A stretch of 64,000 nt of DNA from Xenorhabdus griffiniae (GCF_037265215.1 NZ_CP147737.1:2512001-2576000); one strand, 5' to 3'; counted from the stretch's first letter, positions 41,382 through 51,170 are shown. The notes: a model not told the origin generated them from the letters alone. Numbers and translations: made by a program.

Positions 41382-42533
41382 ATGAGTTCGTCTTTCGTTG
41401 AAGGTAAAAAAACAATCACTGATCCTTGGCATAGGATCGCCCATGAATTGCTTCAGGAAATTGATATTGATATCAATGGCAAGCGCCCTTTCGACATACG
41501 TATTAAAAATCCTGATTTCTATAAGCGCGTATTGAAAGAAGGCTCGTTGGGGCTGGGTGAGAGTTATATGGATGGCTGGTGGGAATGTGATCGCCTTGAT
41601 ATTTTCTTTTACAAAGTATTGCGGGCAGGTTTAGAACATCGTATTCCTAAAAATATCAAGGATATCTTCAAGATAATTATCTCTCGTATATTTAATTTAC
41701 AATCTCCCAAACGTGCCTGGATTGTAGGTAAGGAACATTATAATTTAGGTAATGACCTGTTTATTCGGATGCTTGATCCTCACATGCAATATTCTTGCGG
41801 TTATTGGAAAGATGCCAACACACTGGAAGAAGCACAATCCCATAAGCTACGCCTGATTTGCGAAAAACTACAACTGTCTCCAGGCATGACCTTATTGGAT
41901 ATCGGTTGTGGATGGGGAGGTTTGGCCGCCTATGCAGCAGAAAACTATGGTGTATCTGTCACAGGGGTAACGATTTCAGCCGAGCAACAGAAGTATGCAC
42001 AGGAACGCTGCAAGGACCTAAATGTAGAAATTATCCTTGAAGATTACCGAAACCTTAATTTGCAATTTGATCGCGTTGTATCTGTCGGCATGTTTGAACA
42101 TGTGGGCCCTAAAAATTATGATAATTATTTCAGTATTGTGAAAAAGAACTTAAAACCTGATGGTCTGTTCCTTCTTCATACCATCGGTTCCAATATTGAT
42201 AAATCAGGTTCCGATGCATGGATCAGCAAGTATATTTTTCCCAACGGCTGCTTACCATCAATTGCCAAAATTGCCAAAACAACCACCGGAAAATTTGTTA
42301 TGGAAGATTGGCATAATTTTGGTGCTGATTATGACCGGACATTGATGGCATGGTATGAGCGATTTATCGCCAGTTGGCATGAAATAGAGCATAACTATAG
42401 CCCACGTTTCAAACGGATGTTCAGTTATTACCTGAACGCCTGTGCAGGTGCATTCCGTGCAAGGGATATACAGTTATGGCAGATAGTCTTTAGTCCCCGA
42501 GGTATTGAAAAAGGATTAAGAGTACCTAGATAG
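41382..42533 (+). CDS. cfa: Cyclopropane-fatty-acyl-phospholipid synthase Cfa
   Basis: Cfa adds a methylene from S-adenosylmethionine across double bonds of membrane phospholipid acyl chains in stationary phase. The 383-residue protein has the N-terminal lipid-binding region, SAM motif LLDIGCGWGGLA near residue 167 and conserved YSCGYW near residue 136. The start follows TTGGAGAGTAT. It is monocistronic, with a terminator hairpin 20 bases after the stop. Confidence 0.97.
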   Translation: MSSSFVEGKKTITDPWHRIAHELLQEIDIDINGKRPFDIRIKNPDFYKRVLKEGSLGLGESYMDGWWECDRLDIFFYKVLRAGLEHRIPKNIKDIFKIIISRIFNLQSPKRAWIVGKEHYNLGNDLFIRMLDPHMQYSCGYWKDANTLEEAQSHKLRLICEKLQLSPGMTLLDIGCGWGGLAAYAAENYGVSVTGVTISAEQQKYAQERCKDLNVEIILEDYRNLNLQFDRVVSVGMFEHVGPKNYDNYFSIVKKNLKPDGLFLLHTIGSNIDKSGSDAWISKYIFPNGCLPSIAKIAKTTTGKFVMEDWHNFGADYDRTLMAWYERFIASWHEIEHNYSPRFKRMFSYYLNACAGAFRARDIQLWQIVFSPRGIEKGLRVPR

Positions 42534-42553
42534 CTCCCCATAACGGAACGCTT

Positions 42554-42584
42554 GAAGCTACAGAAATCGTTTTTCTGTAGCTTC
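42554..42584. terminator. Terminator of cfa
   Basis: GAAGCTACAGAAA/TTTCTGTAGCTTC perfect stem with a short loop, followed by CATATTTTAT; convergent ribC may also use it. Confidence 0.85.
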
Positions 42585-42599
42585 CATATTTTATCGAAT

Positions 42600-42695
42600 C
42601 TAAATAGTTTTCATAATACTGAGAGTATCAGATGTTGGCGTTCCTTACCCTGCGCGGGGTGAGGAATACGCCTATCATTTTGAGACGCTATTTAG
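42600..42695 (-). repeat. MITE-like palindromic repeat, copy 2
   Basis: Inverted relative to the copy at 33837. It has the terminal repeats CTAAATAG/CTATTTAG and the internal ATACTGAGAGTATCAGATG and GGCGTTCC segments, differing in a few bases and by an 8-base shorter central palindrome. It ends 10 bases from the ribC stop codon. Confidence 0.8.
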
Positions 42696-42704
42696 AAAGA
42701 TTTT

Positions 42705-43349
42705 TTATTGTTCTTCAGTCTGTGACAATAATTTTTCTTGTTCTTTCTGAGCCAGAACCCGTTCAACGGTATCTACAATCGCTTGAGTCTGTGGATCAAT
42801 TTCAATATTAACCTTCTCACCGAGACGTTTTTTATCCAACGTTGTGCGTTCCAATGTTTCTGGAATTAAATGAACGCAAAAGCGATTAGTGACTACATCT
42901 CCAATTGTTAGGCTAATACCGTCAATACCAACAAATCCTTTATGCAGGATATATTTCATTAACTGTTTATCGTGCATTCGAAACCATATTTCATGGTTAT
43001 TTTCAGAAGTGAAGATCTTGGCAATTTCTGCTGTTGTAATGACATGACCGGACATCAAATGCCCGCCAATTTCATCACCAAATTTAGCGGCCCTTTCCAG
43101 ATTAACTAAATCTCCTACCCTAAGTTCGCCAAGATTGGTCAGGCGCAATGTTTCTTTCATTAAATCAAAACTGATTAAATCACCGTCGATCTTCGTTACA
43201 GTCAGACAACAACCGTTGTGAGAAACAGAAGCTCCCGTTTCAATTCCGGGTAATAATTCAGCCGGAAATTTAACAACATGGGTCCGAAAATGCACTTTTT
43301 CATCAATAGCAACTATCGGTGCTTTTCCCTGAACGATACCTGTAAACAT
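42705..43349 (-). CDS. ribC: Riboflavin synthase, alpha subunit
   Basis: The enzyme dismutates two 6,7-dimethyl-8-ribityllumazines to riboflavin. The 214-residue protein is two lumazine-binding barrels in tandem, with N-terminal [10 protein letters not shown], the GCCLTV segment near residue 47, [10 protein letters not shown] near 98 and the second-barrel [10 protein letters not shown] use the ATG at 43349 (MFTG), with AGAGG five bases upstream; a GTG two codons earlier is in frame. It is named ribE in some annotation systems. Confidence 0.96.
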   Translation of the reverse strand: MFTGIVQGKAPIVAIDEKVHFRTHVVKFPAELLPGIETGASVSHNGCCLTVTKIDGDLISFDLMKETLRLTNLGELRVGDLVNLERAAKFGDEIGGHLMSGHVITTAEIAKIFTSENNHEIWFRMHDKQLMKYILHKGFVGIDGISLTIGDVVTNRFCVHLIPETLERTTLDKKRLGEKVNIEIDPQTQAIVDTVERVLAQKEQEKLLSQTEEQ

Positions 43350-43445
43350 GGACACCTCTTTATAATTTCATCGAGCGGATTAGTTTAACCCACTCATCAC
43401 TTTTAAACAGCATTTCGTTTAAACATAGCGCTGTTTATACTGTTT

Positions 43446-43653
43446 ATACCAATCTCACTTCAAGATGCAGCTTGCAAATCAATGTGATTGTTTATATCTC
43501 CCCCGCTACGCGGGGGAGATATACGCATTAAACTTCAAGTTGCAATTTACAACACGATATGAAACCTGATTTCTCCCCGCTTTGCGGGGAGAAATCACAT
43601 ACATCTTGAAGTGAGATTGGTATATAAGACGCATATTGAAAGGCGATTGGTAT
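43446..43653. repeat. Composite of ERIC-like repeats between ribC and mdtK
   Basis: A truncated copy starts ATACCAATCTCACTTCAAG (43446) and merges at 43521 with a full copy (ATACGCATTAAAC...GATTGGTAT, to 43623). A further end fragment (AAGGCGATTGGTAT) reaches 43653. This suggests insertion of one copy into or next to another. Confidence 0.8.
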
Positions 43654-43873
43654 AAATACCATTTTATTTAATGCATTATTTGGGTTGAGTTTAGTTTCAA
43701 TTGAGTATGGCTTCAATCATGCTGAGTATAAACATCATGCAATGATTGGATTAATAAAATGAGTCCTATACAATATGGCCGCTTATAAGCGATATATTTT
43801 CCATTAACATCGTTTGCTCGCAAAAATATTTCTTGTTTTTCTCGTTAATTTTCAATCAAAAAAGGTGTAGTAC

Positions 43874-45247
43874 GTGCAGAAATATTTAAATGAAGCGCGT
43901 AGTTTGCTCGCTTTAGGGATCCCTGTTGTCATCGCACAGTTTTCACAAACTGCGATGGGTTTCGTCGATACCGTCATGGCTGGCAAAGCTGGTGCTGTTG
44001 AAATGTCAGCGGTTGCTGTTGGTACATCAATCTGGCTACCAACCATTCTATTTGGCCAAGGTTTATTGCTCGCCTTGACGCCAATCGTGGCACACATGAA
44101 TGGCTCCGGCCAGAGAAAAAATGTTGCAGGCCAAATTCAGCAAGGATTTTGGCTTGCAACCTTTCTCTCTATCTTAACCATCGCAATACTGTATAACAGC
44201 CGATTTATTATAGAAGCACAACATAACGTTGATCCTGTATTGGCCCAAAAAGCCACGGAATTTATCCATGCCATCATGTGGGGAGCACCAGGTTATTTGT
44301 TTTATCAGGTTTTACGTGGTCAATGTGAAGGATTATCGAAAACCAAACCAGCAATGCTCATAGGCATTGCCGGGTTACTGGTCAATATTCCCGTTAACTA
44401 TATTTTTATTTACGGTAAATTTGGTGCGCCTGCATTGGGTGGTGTCGGTTGTGGTGTTGCAACAGCAACCGTTTACTGGGTTATGTTCCTGTTGCTGCTT
44501 GCCTATGTGAAGCACGCTCCTTCCCAAAAAGATATCCACACATTCAACAAATTTGTCGGTCCTGAATGGCATACGCAAAAACGCATTACACTGCTTGGTC
44601 TGCCTATCGCTTTAGCGATGTTTTTTGAGGTTACTCTGTTTGCTGTCGTTTCGTTGTTGGTTTCTCCACTCGGTGTTGTGGCCGTTGCAGGGCACCAGAT
44701 ATCACTCAACTTCAGCTCCATGATGTTTATGTTCCCGCTATCATTGGGGATAGCTGCCACCATTCGCGTTGGCTACAACCTGGGGCAACAATCAACAGAA
44801 GGTGCCAGGATATCCGCATATACGAGTATTATTGTGGGCTTAATTATTGCCTGTATGACAGCGACCTTCACGGTACTGTTTAGCAAACACATTGCGTTTA
44901 TGTACAACGATAACCCTGAGGTCGTTACTCTTGCCTCCCACTTAATGCTGTTTGCTGCGATTTACCAGCTTTCCGATGCAGTTCAGGTCATTGGCTCAGG
45001 GGTATTACGTGGGTATAAAGACACCCGTTCGATTTTCTTCATCACTTTTATTGCTTATTGGCTCTTAGGGTTGCCTAGTGGCTATATTCTGGCATTGACG
45101 GATTATGTCACTCAGCCGATGGGACCACAGGGGTTCTGGATTGGGTTTATTATCGGTTTAACCGCATCAGCATTTATGATGGGTTACCGTATTTTATGGA
45201 CACAAAAACAGCCCGCCCATTTTGTTCTGAAACGTTCTACTCGTTAA
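43874..45247 (+). CDS. mdtK: MATE-family multidrug efflux pump MdtK (NorM)
   Basis: MdtK exports fluoroquinolones and other cationic compounds using a sodium or proton gradient. The 457-residue protein has twelve membrane segments in two MATE halves, with conserved GFVDTVMAG near residue 30, NGSGQR near 74, and [20 protein letters not shown]. Length equals E. coli MdtK. It starts with GTG at 43874 ([18 protein letters not shown]). It is monocistronic, followed by a palindromic repeat and then the tRNA pair. Confidence 0.96.
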   Translation: MQKYLNEARSLLALGIPVVIAQFSQTAMGFVDTVMAGKAGAVEMSAVAVGTSIWLPTILFGQGLLLALTPIVAHMNGSGQRKNVAGQIQQGFWLATFLSILTIAILYNSRFIIEAQHNVDPVLAQKATEFIHAIMWGAPGYLFYQVLRGQCEGLSKTKPAMLIGIAGLLVNIPVNYIFIYGKFGAPALGGVGCGVATATVYWVMFLLLLAYVKHAPSQKDIHTFNKFVGPEWHTQKRITLLGLPIALAMFFEVTLFAVVSLLVSPLGVVAVAGHQISLNFSSMMFMFPLSLGIAATIRVGYNLGQQSTEGARISAYTSIIVGLIIACMTATFTVLFSKHIAFMYNDNPEVVTLASHLMLFAAIYQLSDAVQVIGSGVLRGYKDTRSIFFITFIAYWLLGLPSGYILALTDYVTQPMGPQGFWIGFIIGLTASAFMMGYRILWTQKQPAHFVLKRSTR

Positions 45248-45258
45248 TTCAGCACACT

Positions 45259-45361
45259 ATACCAATCTAACTTCAAGATACGTGTGATTTCTTCCCGCGA
45301 AGCGGGAAGAAATCAGGTTTCATAGCGTGCTGTAAATTGCAACTTGAAGTTTAATGCGTAT
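45259..45361. repeat. ERIC-like palindromic repeat downstream of mdtK
   Basis: ATACCAATCTAACTTCAAG start, central TTCCCGCGAAGCGGGAA palindrome, AACTTGAAGTTTAATGCGTAT end; 103 bp, starts 12 bases after the mdtK stop and may act as its terminator. Confidence 0.85.
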
Positions 45362-45511
45362 AAGCCTACCAACATAAGGGAAAAAAGCTGCGAATTCATG
45401 CGAAAAGATGTAAATGCGAGCAGTTGAACAAGAATTTGCATTTTTCCCCTTGCCAGAAAGCTCAGTGCCCGTTAATATTCGTCCCCGTTGTCAGCCACAG
45501 ACATTTAGATT

Positions 45512-45588
45512 GCGTCCGTAGCTCAGTTGGTTAGAGCACCACCTTGACATGGTGGGGGTCGGTGGTTCGAGTCCACTCGGACGCACCA
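45512..45588 (+). tRNA. tRNA-Val (anticodon GAC), copy 1
   Basis: A 77-base cloverleaf with GCGTCCG/CGGACGC acceptor stem, D-arm AGCTCAGTTGGTTAGAGC, anticodon GAC in CCTTGACATGG, T-loop GGTTCGAGTCC and encoded CCA. Same location as valV/valW in E. coli. Confidence 0.97.
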
Positions 45589-45622
45589 AATATCTGGTTG
45601 ACAAAAAATAGAATCTTGATGT

Positions 45623-45699
45623 GCGTCCGTAGCTCAGTTGGTTAGAGCACCACCTTGACATGGTGGGGGTCGGTGGTTCGAGTCCACTCGGACGCACCA
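45623..45699 (+). tRNA. tRNA-Val (anticodon GAC), copy 2
   Basis: Identical in sequence to the first copy, 34 bases downstream, so the two are probably processed from one transcript. Confidence 0.97.
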
Positions 45700-46217
45700 T
45701 ATCTAGTTCATCACTTCACACCTCTGTTATACCAATTAGATTTACCCAATTTTCTCATTCCACTCCCCTCTTGTACTCATGAGCCAGATTTTTGCCCAAT
45801 CTACCTGTGTACTAAAAATGCAATTATATTTTATTTGCGCAACAACTCTCTGATTTCTTTAATCATGAACCATGGTTATCTCCTCTTTTCTGTATGGAAA
45901 TTCTTTCAAGCACTATTTTTTGATTCATTTCACAGAAATTAGTCTCTATAATACGCCTATGTCATAAGTTGAATGGTTTCAGCTAATTAATTTACCGAAT
46001 CCAGAAAAAATTACAGATGATTAGTCGAACTAAATCCGCATATCTGCACATACCGAACTTCATGCTGAAAAACCATTTGACGCTTACTACTATTCACTTT
46101 CGATTGCTACCCGTTTTTCATTATGTTGCGCAACTTAAAACACCAGATGATGCTGGCATAAATGTTAATGGCTAGCGATTCACTCTTTTAATCCATTAAA
46201 TCAGTAGATAGATTGTC
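45700..46217. other. tRNA-Val to pykF intergenic region
   Basis: About 520 bases with no gene. It contains a TATAAT (45946-45951) preceded by AT-rich sequence, a Cra-like site at 45970-45981, and a long leader of roughly 250 bases before pykF. I see no repeat or RNA gene. Confidence 0.55.
45970..45983. promoter_or_regulatory. Cra (FruR) site upstream of pykF
   Basis: TGAATGGTTTCAGC closely fits the Cra consensus TGAATCGTTTCA and lies about 20 bases after a TATAAT, a position from which Cra represses pykF in E. coli. Confidence 0.7.
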
Positions 46218-47627
46218 ATGAAAAAAACCAAAATTGTTTGTACTATCGGGCCAAAAACAGAATCCGAAGAGAAATTGACCGAACTGCTTAATGCTGGTAT
46301 GAATGTGATGCGCCTGAACTTTTCTCACGGTGACTACGAAGAGCATGGTCAGCGCATTAAAAACATTCGCTCAGCCGTAGCAAAAACGGGCAAAAAAGCC
46401 GCAATCTTACTGGATACTAAGGGGCCTGAAATCCGCACCATGAAGCTGGAAGATGGCAAGGATGTCTCCCTTACCGCAGGCCAAACTTTCACCTTTACAA
46501 CAGATAAATCTGTTATTGGCAATCATGAGCGTGTCGCTGTGACTTATGTCGGTCTGCCAGAAGATCTGAAACCAGGAAACACCATATTGGTTGATGATGG
46601 TTTGATCGCCATGACAGTTAAAGCCACTAGCGCCACTGAAGTCATCTGTGAAGTATTGAATAACGGTGATTTGGGTGAAAACAAAGGCGTTAACCTGCCA
46701 AATGTTTCTATCAACCTGCCTGCACTGGCAGAAAAAGATAAACAGGATTTGATCTTCGGTTGTGAGCAAGGCGTGGATTTCGTTGCCGCATCTTTTATCC
46801 GTAAACGTTCCGATGTGCTGGAAATCCGTGAACATCTGAAAGCTCATGGCGGCGAACACATCCAAATCATTTCCAAAATCGAAAACCAGGAAGGTCTGAA
46901 TAACTTCGATGAAATTCTCGAAACGTCTGACGGTATCATGGTTGCCCGTGGTGATCTGGGTGTTGAGATTCCGGTAGAAGAAGTTATCTTCGCGCAAAAA
47001 ATGATGATCGAAAAATGTAATGCAGCTCGTAAGGTTGTTATCACTGCCACTCAGATGCTGGATTCAATGATCAAAAACCCACGCCCTACCCGCGCTGAAG
47101 CAGGCGACGTAGCTAACGCTATTTTAGATGGTACCGATGCGGTAATGCTTTCAGGTGAAAGTGCGAAAGGAAAATATCCTGTTGAAGCCGTTTCCATCAT
47201 GGCAACAATCTGTGAGCGTACAGATCGCGTTATGGGCAGCAAAATTGAACATACCAGGACTCAGAAACTGCGCGTTACCGAAGCAGTATGCCGTGGCGCG
47301 GTTGAAATTGCAGAAAAATTGGAAGCTCCATTAATTGTCGTGGCAACATATGGTGGTAAGTCTGCAAGATCTATCCGCAAATATTTCCCTAATGCCTCAA
47401 TCCTTGCGTTGACAACGAATGAAATCACGGCTCGTCAATTGCTGTTAGTCAAAGGTGTTTCCACTCAGATTGTCAAAGAAATCGCTTCTACCGATGATTT
47501 TTATCGTATTGGTAAAGAAGCGGCATTGGCAAGTGGTATGGCACACAAAGGGGATACCGTTGTCATGGTTTCCGGTGCATTAGTGCCAAGCGGCACCACA
47601 AACACGTCCTCTGTTCACGTGCTATAA
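46218..47627 (+). CDS. pykF: Pyruvate kinase I PykF
   Basis: PykF converts phosphoenolpyruvate and ADP to pyruvate and ATP, activated by fructose-1,6-bisphosphate. The 469-residue protein starts [20 protein letters not shown], with the substrate loop [14 protein letters not shown], the signature [11 protein letters not shown] near residue 217 and [12 protein letters not shown]. One residue shorter than E. coli. The terminator expected just downstream now lies beyond the transposons at 51001. Confidence 0.97.
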   Translation: MKKTKIVCTIGPKTESEEKLTELLNAGMNVMRLNFSHGDYEEHGQRIKNIRSAVAKTGKKAAILLDTKGPEIRTMKLEDGKDVSLTAGQTFTFTTDKSVIGNHERVAVTYVGLPEDLKPGNTILVDDGLIAMTVKATSATEVICEVLNNGDLGENKGVNLPNVSINLPALAEKDKQDLIFGCEQGVDFVAASFIRKRSDVLEIREHLKAHGGEHIQIISKIENQEGLNNFDEILETSDGIMVARGDLGVEIPVEEVIFAQKMMIEKCNAARKVVITATQMLDSMIKNPRPTRAEAGDVANAILDGTDAVMLSGESAKGKYPVEAVSIMATICERTDRVMGSKIEHTRTQKLRVTEAVCRGAVEIAEKLEAPLIVVATYGGKSARSIRKYFPNASILALTTNEITARQLLLVKGVSTQIVKEIASTDDFYRIGKEAALASGMAHKGDTVVMVSGALVPSGTTNTSSVHVL

Positions 47628-47712
47628 GCTAAACAACAGCGCTGTCTAAACTTGGGCAGCACTGGGATCTTGACATCCTCCCCGCCCTAAAGGACGGGGA
47701 TTCCTACAGCGT

Positions 47713-48921
47713 TCAGACCGAAGCCTGACTCACCTCGGTGGGTTCCTGCTTCAACGGGCGGTCTGACTGCACCATCCCTCCACAGGCAAGCACGGCATGT
47801 CCTGCCGCTAAAATATTACGTGCGGCGTTTACATCCGCGTTCGCGCTGTAGCCGCATACCTGACACACGAATTGACTTTGCGTCTGACGGTTTTCTTTCG
47901 CCGTATGACCACAGCAGGCACACCGCTGGCTGGTGTATGCCGGCGGTATCGCCACTACCTGACCACCGCGCCAGAGCTGCTTGTACTCAAGCTGACGGCG
48001 CATTTCATGCCAGCCTTGATCCCGTATCGAGCGGTTCAAGCCTGATTTGCCTCTGACGTTTCTTCCGTGCTTCTCTGCCGTGCCTTTTGCCGATTTCGAC
48101 ATGTTACTGACCTTCAAGTCTTCAATGACGATCATCGCGTGGTTTTTGCTGATTTCACTGGTGACTTTGTGAAGGTAGTCGCGCCGGATATTGGCAATGT
48201 GCGAGTGCAAACACTGGATTTTCCGTTTTTGTTTCTGCCAGTTTGCGCTGAATTTTACTTTGCGACTCAACTGCCGCTGGAGTGTTGCCAGCTTACGTTG
48301 GTTTGCTTTGAAGCTGCTTACTGGCTGATATACCGTGCCATCTGAAAGCGTGGCAAGTTTTGTTACTCCGGCATCCAGTCCGACCATGGATTCTGCATTG
48401 TGAGCAGGGTCAGTCACTTCGTATTCAGTCTGGATACTGACGTACCATTTGCCGCATGACTGGCTGACCGTGACGTTTTTCACTTCGCCAATGACTTCAC
48501 GGCTGTTGCGATAGCGTATCCACCCTAACTTTGGCAACGAGATTCGACTGTTGGGCTGATCGAGCTTCACGCCCTGCGGGTAGCGGAATGAGTCATGTTG
48601 ACCACGTTTTTTGAAGCGGGGGAATGCAGCCCGCTTCTGGAAGAAATTTTTGTAGCCGCGCTCCAGATCTTTCAGTGACTGCTGCAACGGTTGCGAGGGA
48701 GATTCTTTCAGCCATTGTGTTTCAGGTACGGATTTCCACTCAATCAGCCATGAAGCCATTTTGGTGTAGGGGAGATATTTATTCCCTGCTGCATGGTTCT
48801 CATTCTGGAGTGCCAGTGCACGGTTAAAAACGAAGCGACAAGCCCCTGCGAAGCGTCGCATATCGCGCTCCTGCTGACCATTTGGTCTTAACTGGAATTT
48901 GAAGGCTTGAAGTCGTTTCAT
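47713..48921 (-). CDS. tnpB: TnpB, RNA-guided endonuclease of the IS605 element
   Basis: TnpB proteins are the ancestors of Cas12: with an RNA from the element end they cut the empty donor site and help retain the transposon. The 402-residue protein begins [13 protein letters not shown] and keeps the RuvC triad: Asp183 in GLDAGV, Glu267 in VIEDLK and Asp363 in [10 protein letters not shown]. It also has a zinc ribbon (CACCGHT at 334, CQVCG at 353). The gene appears intact. The guide RNA would derive from the 3' end of the gene and continue over the hairpin at 47699-47680 into flanking pykF downstream sequence. It overlaps no other gene; tnpA is divergent 22 bases away. Confidence 0.93.
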   Translation of the reverse strand: MKRLQAFKFQLRPNGQQERDMRRFAGACRFVFNRALALQNENHAAGNKYLPYTKMASWLIEWKSVPETQWLKESPSQPLQQSLKDLERGYKNFFQKRAAFPRFKKRGQHDSFRYPQGVKLDQPNSRISLPKLGWIRYRNSREVIGEVKNVTVSQSCGKWYVSIQTEYEVTDPAHNAESMVGLDAGVTKLATLSDGTVYQPVSSFKANQRKLATLQRQLSRKVKFSANWQKQKRKIQCLHSHIANIRRDYLHKVTSEISKNHAMIVIEDLKVSNMSKSAKGTAEKHGRNVRGKSGLNRSIRDQGWHEMRRQLEYKQLWRGGQVVAIPPAYTSQRCACCGHTAKENRQTQSQFVCQVCGYSANADVNAARNILAAGHAVLACGGMVQSDRPLKQEPTEVSQASV

Positions 48922-48943
48922 GACTATCATTATACTTTGGTCT

Positions 48944-49360
48944 ATGACAAAAGAAACTGATATTCGACGCGGAAGACACGGTGTTTTCCTGATGCACGTC
49001 CACTTGGTATTCGTCGCCAAGTATCGACGAAAGATATTCGATCTGGATGCCATCGAAAAGCTACGCAGCTACTTTAGCAGCGTATGTGCTGATTTTGGTG
49101 TTGAACTGGTTGAAATGGACGGCGAATACGACCACGTGCATTTGCTGATCAACTACCCGCCAAAGCTCGCAGTATCGAATCTGGTCAACAGTCTTAAAGG
49201 CGTTTCCAGCAGGCTGCTTCGGCGTGACCGTCCAGATATTGCTCTACGCTATTACTACAAAGGCGTTCTGTGGACACCGAGCTATTTTGCAAGTAGTTGC
49301 GGAGGTGCGCCGATCTCGATCATCCGGCAATACATCGAGCAGCAGAAAACACCAGGTTAG
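48944..49360 (+). CDS. tnpA: TnpA, Y1 HUH single-strand transposase of the IS605 element
   Basis: TnpA excises and inserts the element as single-stranded DNA through its end hairpins. The 138-residue protein shows the HUH metal site YDHVHLLIN (His64, His66) and the catalytic tyrosine in IRQYIEQQ (Tyr130), with GVLWTPSYF between. It begins MTKETDIRRGRHGVF. Since one end hairpin is now split by another element, the transposon is probably immobile although both proteins look intact. Confidence 0.93.
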   Translation: MTKETDIRRGRHGVFLMHVHLVFVAKYRRKIFDLDAIEKLRSYFSSVCADFGVELVEMDGEYDHVHLLINYPPKLAVSNLVNSLKGVSSRLLRRDRPDIALRYYYKGVLWTPSYFASSCGGAPISIIRQYIEQQKTPG

Positions 49361-49424
49361 TCGGAAAACCGCGCCTTATATCCCCGCCCTGAAGAGGGTG
49401 TCGTAAAAGCTCATGTTATCTATT

Positions 49425-49459
49425 AAGATCGGCGCTCTTCCTTTAGGCGCCGATCTTTT
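49425..49459 (+). terminator. Terminator-like hairpin just inside the IS1182-type element
   Basis: An 11-bp perfect stem AAGATCGGCGC/GCGCCGATCTT is followed by TT and directly by the transposase ATG at 49460. It should stop transcripts entering from outside and sequester the translation start of any that pass. Confidence 0.7.
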
Positions 49460-50929
49460 ATGACCTTATTCACCCGAAAACTGGAATCGTCTGTTCACAC
49501 CCAACGTCAATTTGTCAAAGCGCAGCATTTACCTGTATTGGATGGCTCTCTTTCCCTTGGGGATTATCTCAAGCAAATGGGAGAACACAGTGCACTTATT
49601 GTCGCGGAGATCCTGGATGAACAAGACTGGGGACCTTTCGAACGTCATTATGCTTCAACAGGCAGGGCTCCTTATTCTCCCCGCTCCATGATGGGGATCC
49701 TGCTTTATGGGATCATGAAAGGACAGCGTTCGCTCAGAGCACTTGAACGCTTGGCGCGTTTAGATTTGGGCTGTATTTGGGTCAGTCAGGGAATTACCCC
49801 TGATCATGCCAGTCTTGGACGTTTCATTTATCAGCATCAAACTGTCCTGACGGGGATGTTTTTTAAAGAGCTGACCTTATCTGTTTTGCGCCGCAGTCAA
49901 TCCGGTATTTCGTGTCTGGCGGGTGACGGGACAGTGATTGAGGCCATGTGTTCTCATTATCATCTTTTGACTCAGGCAGCCATTTCCCGCGAAAAAAAGA
50001 CCCTCAGTGCAGCGCCTGCCACGGGGCAGACAGAGAAACGTCTTCAGCAATTGGAACAGGGCACAGAAGTATTACGACGCCGGCAAGAAAACCGGGCAAA
50101 AAAGGGGAAAGATGGTAGCCAGTTACGTATTAATCCCACAGAGCCAGACGCTGTCGTCCAGAAACTCAAGCGGGGAAAGGGATTTTCAACAGCCTATAAA
50201 CCGTCTGTTTTAGTCAACACAGGACGTATTATCGTCGCCCAAACCGTAGATCCATCCAGTGAGACACGGGTAATGGCGGATTTATTGGTGCAGAATTTCA
50301 ATTTATCGGGATATCATCCGGACAAATTGTTGTTGGATGCCGGTTATTTCCATGACGCGGTGATGGCTGAGGCACAAAAATATCAGATCCCGCTGTTTTG
50401 CTCTGAAAATTCAACCCGGCAGAGCCCCCGAACAATCGCCCCCAAATCGTTATTTATCTATGATGCTGAGAAAGACACTTATCTCTGCCCGGCCCATCAT
50501 TCATTATCGTTGAAAAGCACCGTGGCCGCGTCAGAAAAAGCGCGAGGTTATCGGGTCTATGGCAGTGCCAATGGCACTCAATGCCGGCAAAAAACCCAAT
50601 GTACACGGGCCAAAGGTGGAAGAAAAATAAAACGCTATCGGGAAGATGAAAAGCGGGATGAACTGCGTTTGCATATGGCTAACCCTGAGTCAAAACGGAT
50701 ATTGAGTCAACGAAAAAGCAGAGTAGAACCGGTATTTTCAGCTTTGCGGGGAATTCAGGGACTGGAGCGCTTTCGGCGTAGAGGATTATCAGCGGTAAAG
50801 CTGGAATTTACCCTGCATGCGATGGCCTATAACTTATCAAGAGCAGTGGCTCTGATATTATGGATAATTTTCAGCCTGTTATTGGTTCAAATAACAGGCA
50901 CTGAAAAATGGGAGAGGATCTCAACTTAA
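49460..50929 (+). CDS. IS1182-family DDE transposase
   Basis: The transposase cuts and joins the element ends. The 489-residue protein has the N-terminal domain with GRAPYSPRSMMGILLYG, and DDE residues in CLAGDGTVIEA (first Asp), KLLLDAGYFHD (second Asp) and SRVEPVFSALRG (Glu). A variable cysteine region (CPAHHSLSL, QCRQKTQC) lies before the glutamate. It is apparently complete, and there is no internal stop. The start lies directly after a terminator-like hairpin without a clear ribosome site. The C-terminal 25 residues are hydrophobic. Confidence 0.9.
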   Translation: MTLFTRKLESSVHTQRQFVKAQHLPVLDGSLSLGDYLKQMGEHSALIVAEILDEQDWGPFERHYASTGRAPYSPRSMMGILLYGIMKGQRSLRALERLARLDLGCIWVSQGITPDHASLGRFIYQHQTVLTGMFFKELTLSVLRRSQSGISCLAGDGTVIEAMCSHYHLLTQAAISREKKTLSAAPATGQTEKRLQQLEQGTEVLRRRQENRAKKGKDGSQLRINPTEPDAVVQKLKRGKGFSTAYKPSVLVNTGRIIVAQTVDPSSETRVMADLLVQNFNLSGYHPDKLLLDAGYFHDAVMAEAQKYQIPLFCSENSTRQSPRTIAPKSLFIYDAEKDTYLCPAHHSLSLKSTVAASEKARGYRVYGSANGTQCRQKTQCTRAKGGRKIKRYREDEKRDELRLHMANPESKRILSQRKSRVEPVFSALRGIQGLERFRRRGLSAVKLEFTLHAMAYNLSRAVALILWIIFSLLLVQITGTEKWERIST

Positions 50930-51000
50930 CGCGTTGCAAAAATGACCTCCCCCCTTTTACGACACCCTCTGAAGGACGGGGTTTTACGGCGCACCTGATA

Positions 51001-51038
51001 AAAAAGCCCATATTTGTATTATGCAAATTGGGCTTTTT
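51001..51038 (+). terminator. Terminator, probably the displaced pykF terminator
   Basis: AAAAAGCCCATATTTG/CAAATTGGGCTTTTT stem-loop, immediately outside the estimated IS605 boundary. Joining 47669 to 50998 would place it about 45 bases after the pykF stop. Confidence 0.75.
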
Positions 51039-51046
51039 ATATTTCT

Positions 51047-51170
51047 ATACCAATCTAACTTCAAGTTTGCCGCTTGCAAATCAATGTGATTATTGATTTC
51101 TCTCCTCTAAGCGGGGAAAAATCAGGTTTCATAGCGTGTTGTAAATTGCAATTTGACGTTTAATGCGTAT
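51047..51170. repeat. ERIC-like palindromic repeat upstream of lpp
   Basis: Starts ATACCAATCTAACTTCAAG, contains GCTTGCAAATCAATGTGATT and a degraded central palindrome, ends TTTAATGCGTAT; about 124 bp, ending roughly 75 bases before the lpp -10 box. Confidence 0.8.

Larger units (their letters stand above)
49394..50969 (+). mobile_element. IS1182-family insertion sequence nested in the IS605 element
   Basis: A 1576-bp element with 16-bp perfect terminal inverted repeats GAGGGTGTCGTAAAAG/CTTTTACGACACCCTC. It is flanked by TGAA at 49390-49393 and again at 50970-50973, a 4-bp target duplication. TGAA is exactly the loop of the IS605 end hairpin. Confidence 0.92.
47670..50997. mobile_element. 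IS605-type element with tnpB and tnpA, interrupted by an IS1182-family element
   Basis: The element carries divergent tnpB (minus) and tnpA (plus). Its ends bear near-identical subterminal hairpins: CCCCGCCCTAAAGGACGGGG at 47680-47699, and CCCCGCCCTGAAGGACGGGG at the other end. The second hairpin is split between 49382-49393 and 50974-50981 by the inserted element at 49394-50969. TTGACATCC at 47670 is the typical outer end on the tnpB side. The other boundary, after GGCGCACCTG at about 50997, is my estimate; the flank there reads TTTAT on the opposite strand, plausible as target motif. Confidence 0.85.

Noticed and set aside
41149..41385. 78-codon frame upstream of cfa
   Set aside because: TTG start, no ribosome site, AT-rich random-like residues, overlaps the cfa start; better seen as leader.
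45491..45700. 69-residue minus-strand frame with a repeated VRPSGLEPPTPTMSRWCSNQ segment
   Set aside because: It is the antisense of the two identical tRNA-Val genes; a known type of false protein call.
46407..46997. 196-codon minus-strand frame over pykF
   Set aside because: Entirely antisense to a strongly conserved gene; aromatic-rich composition reflects the complement of pykF codons.
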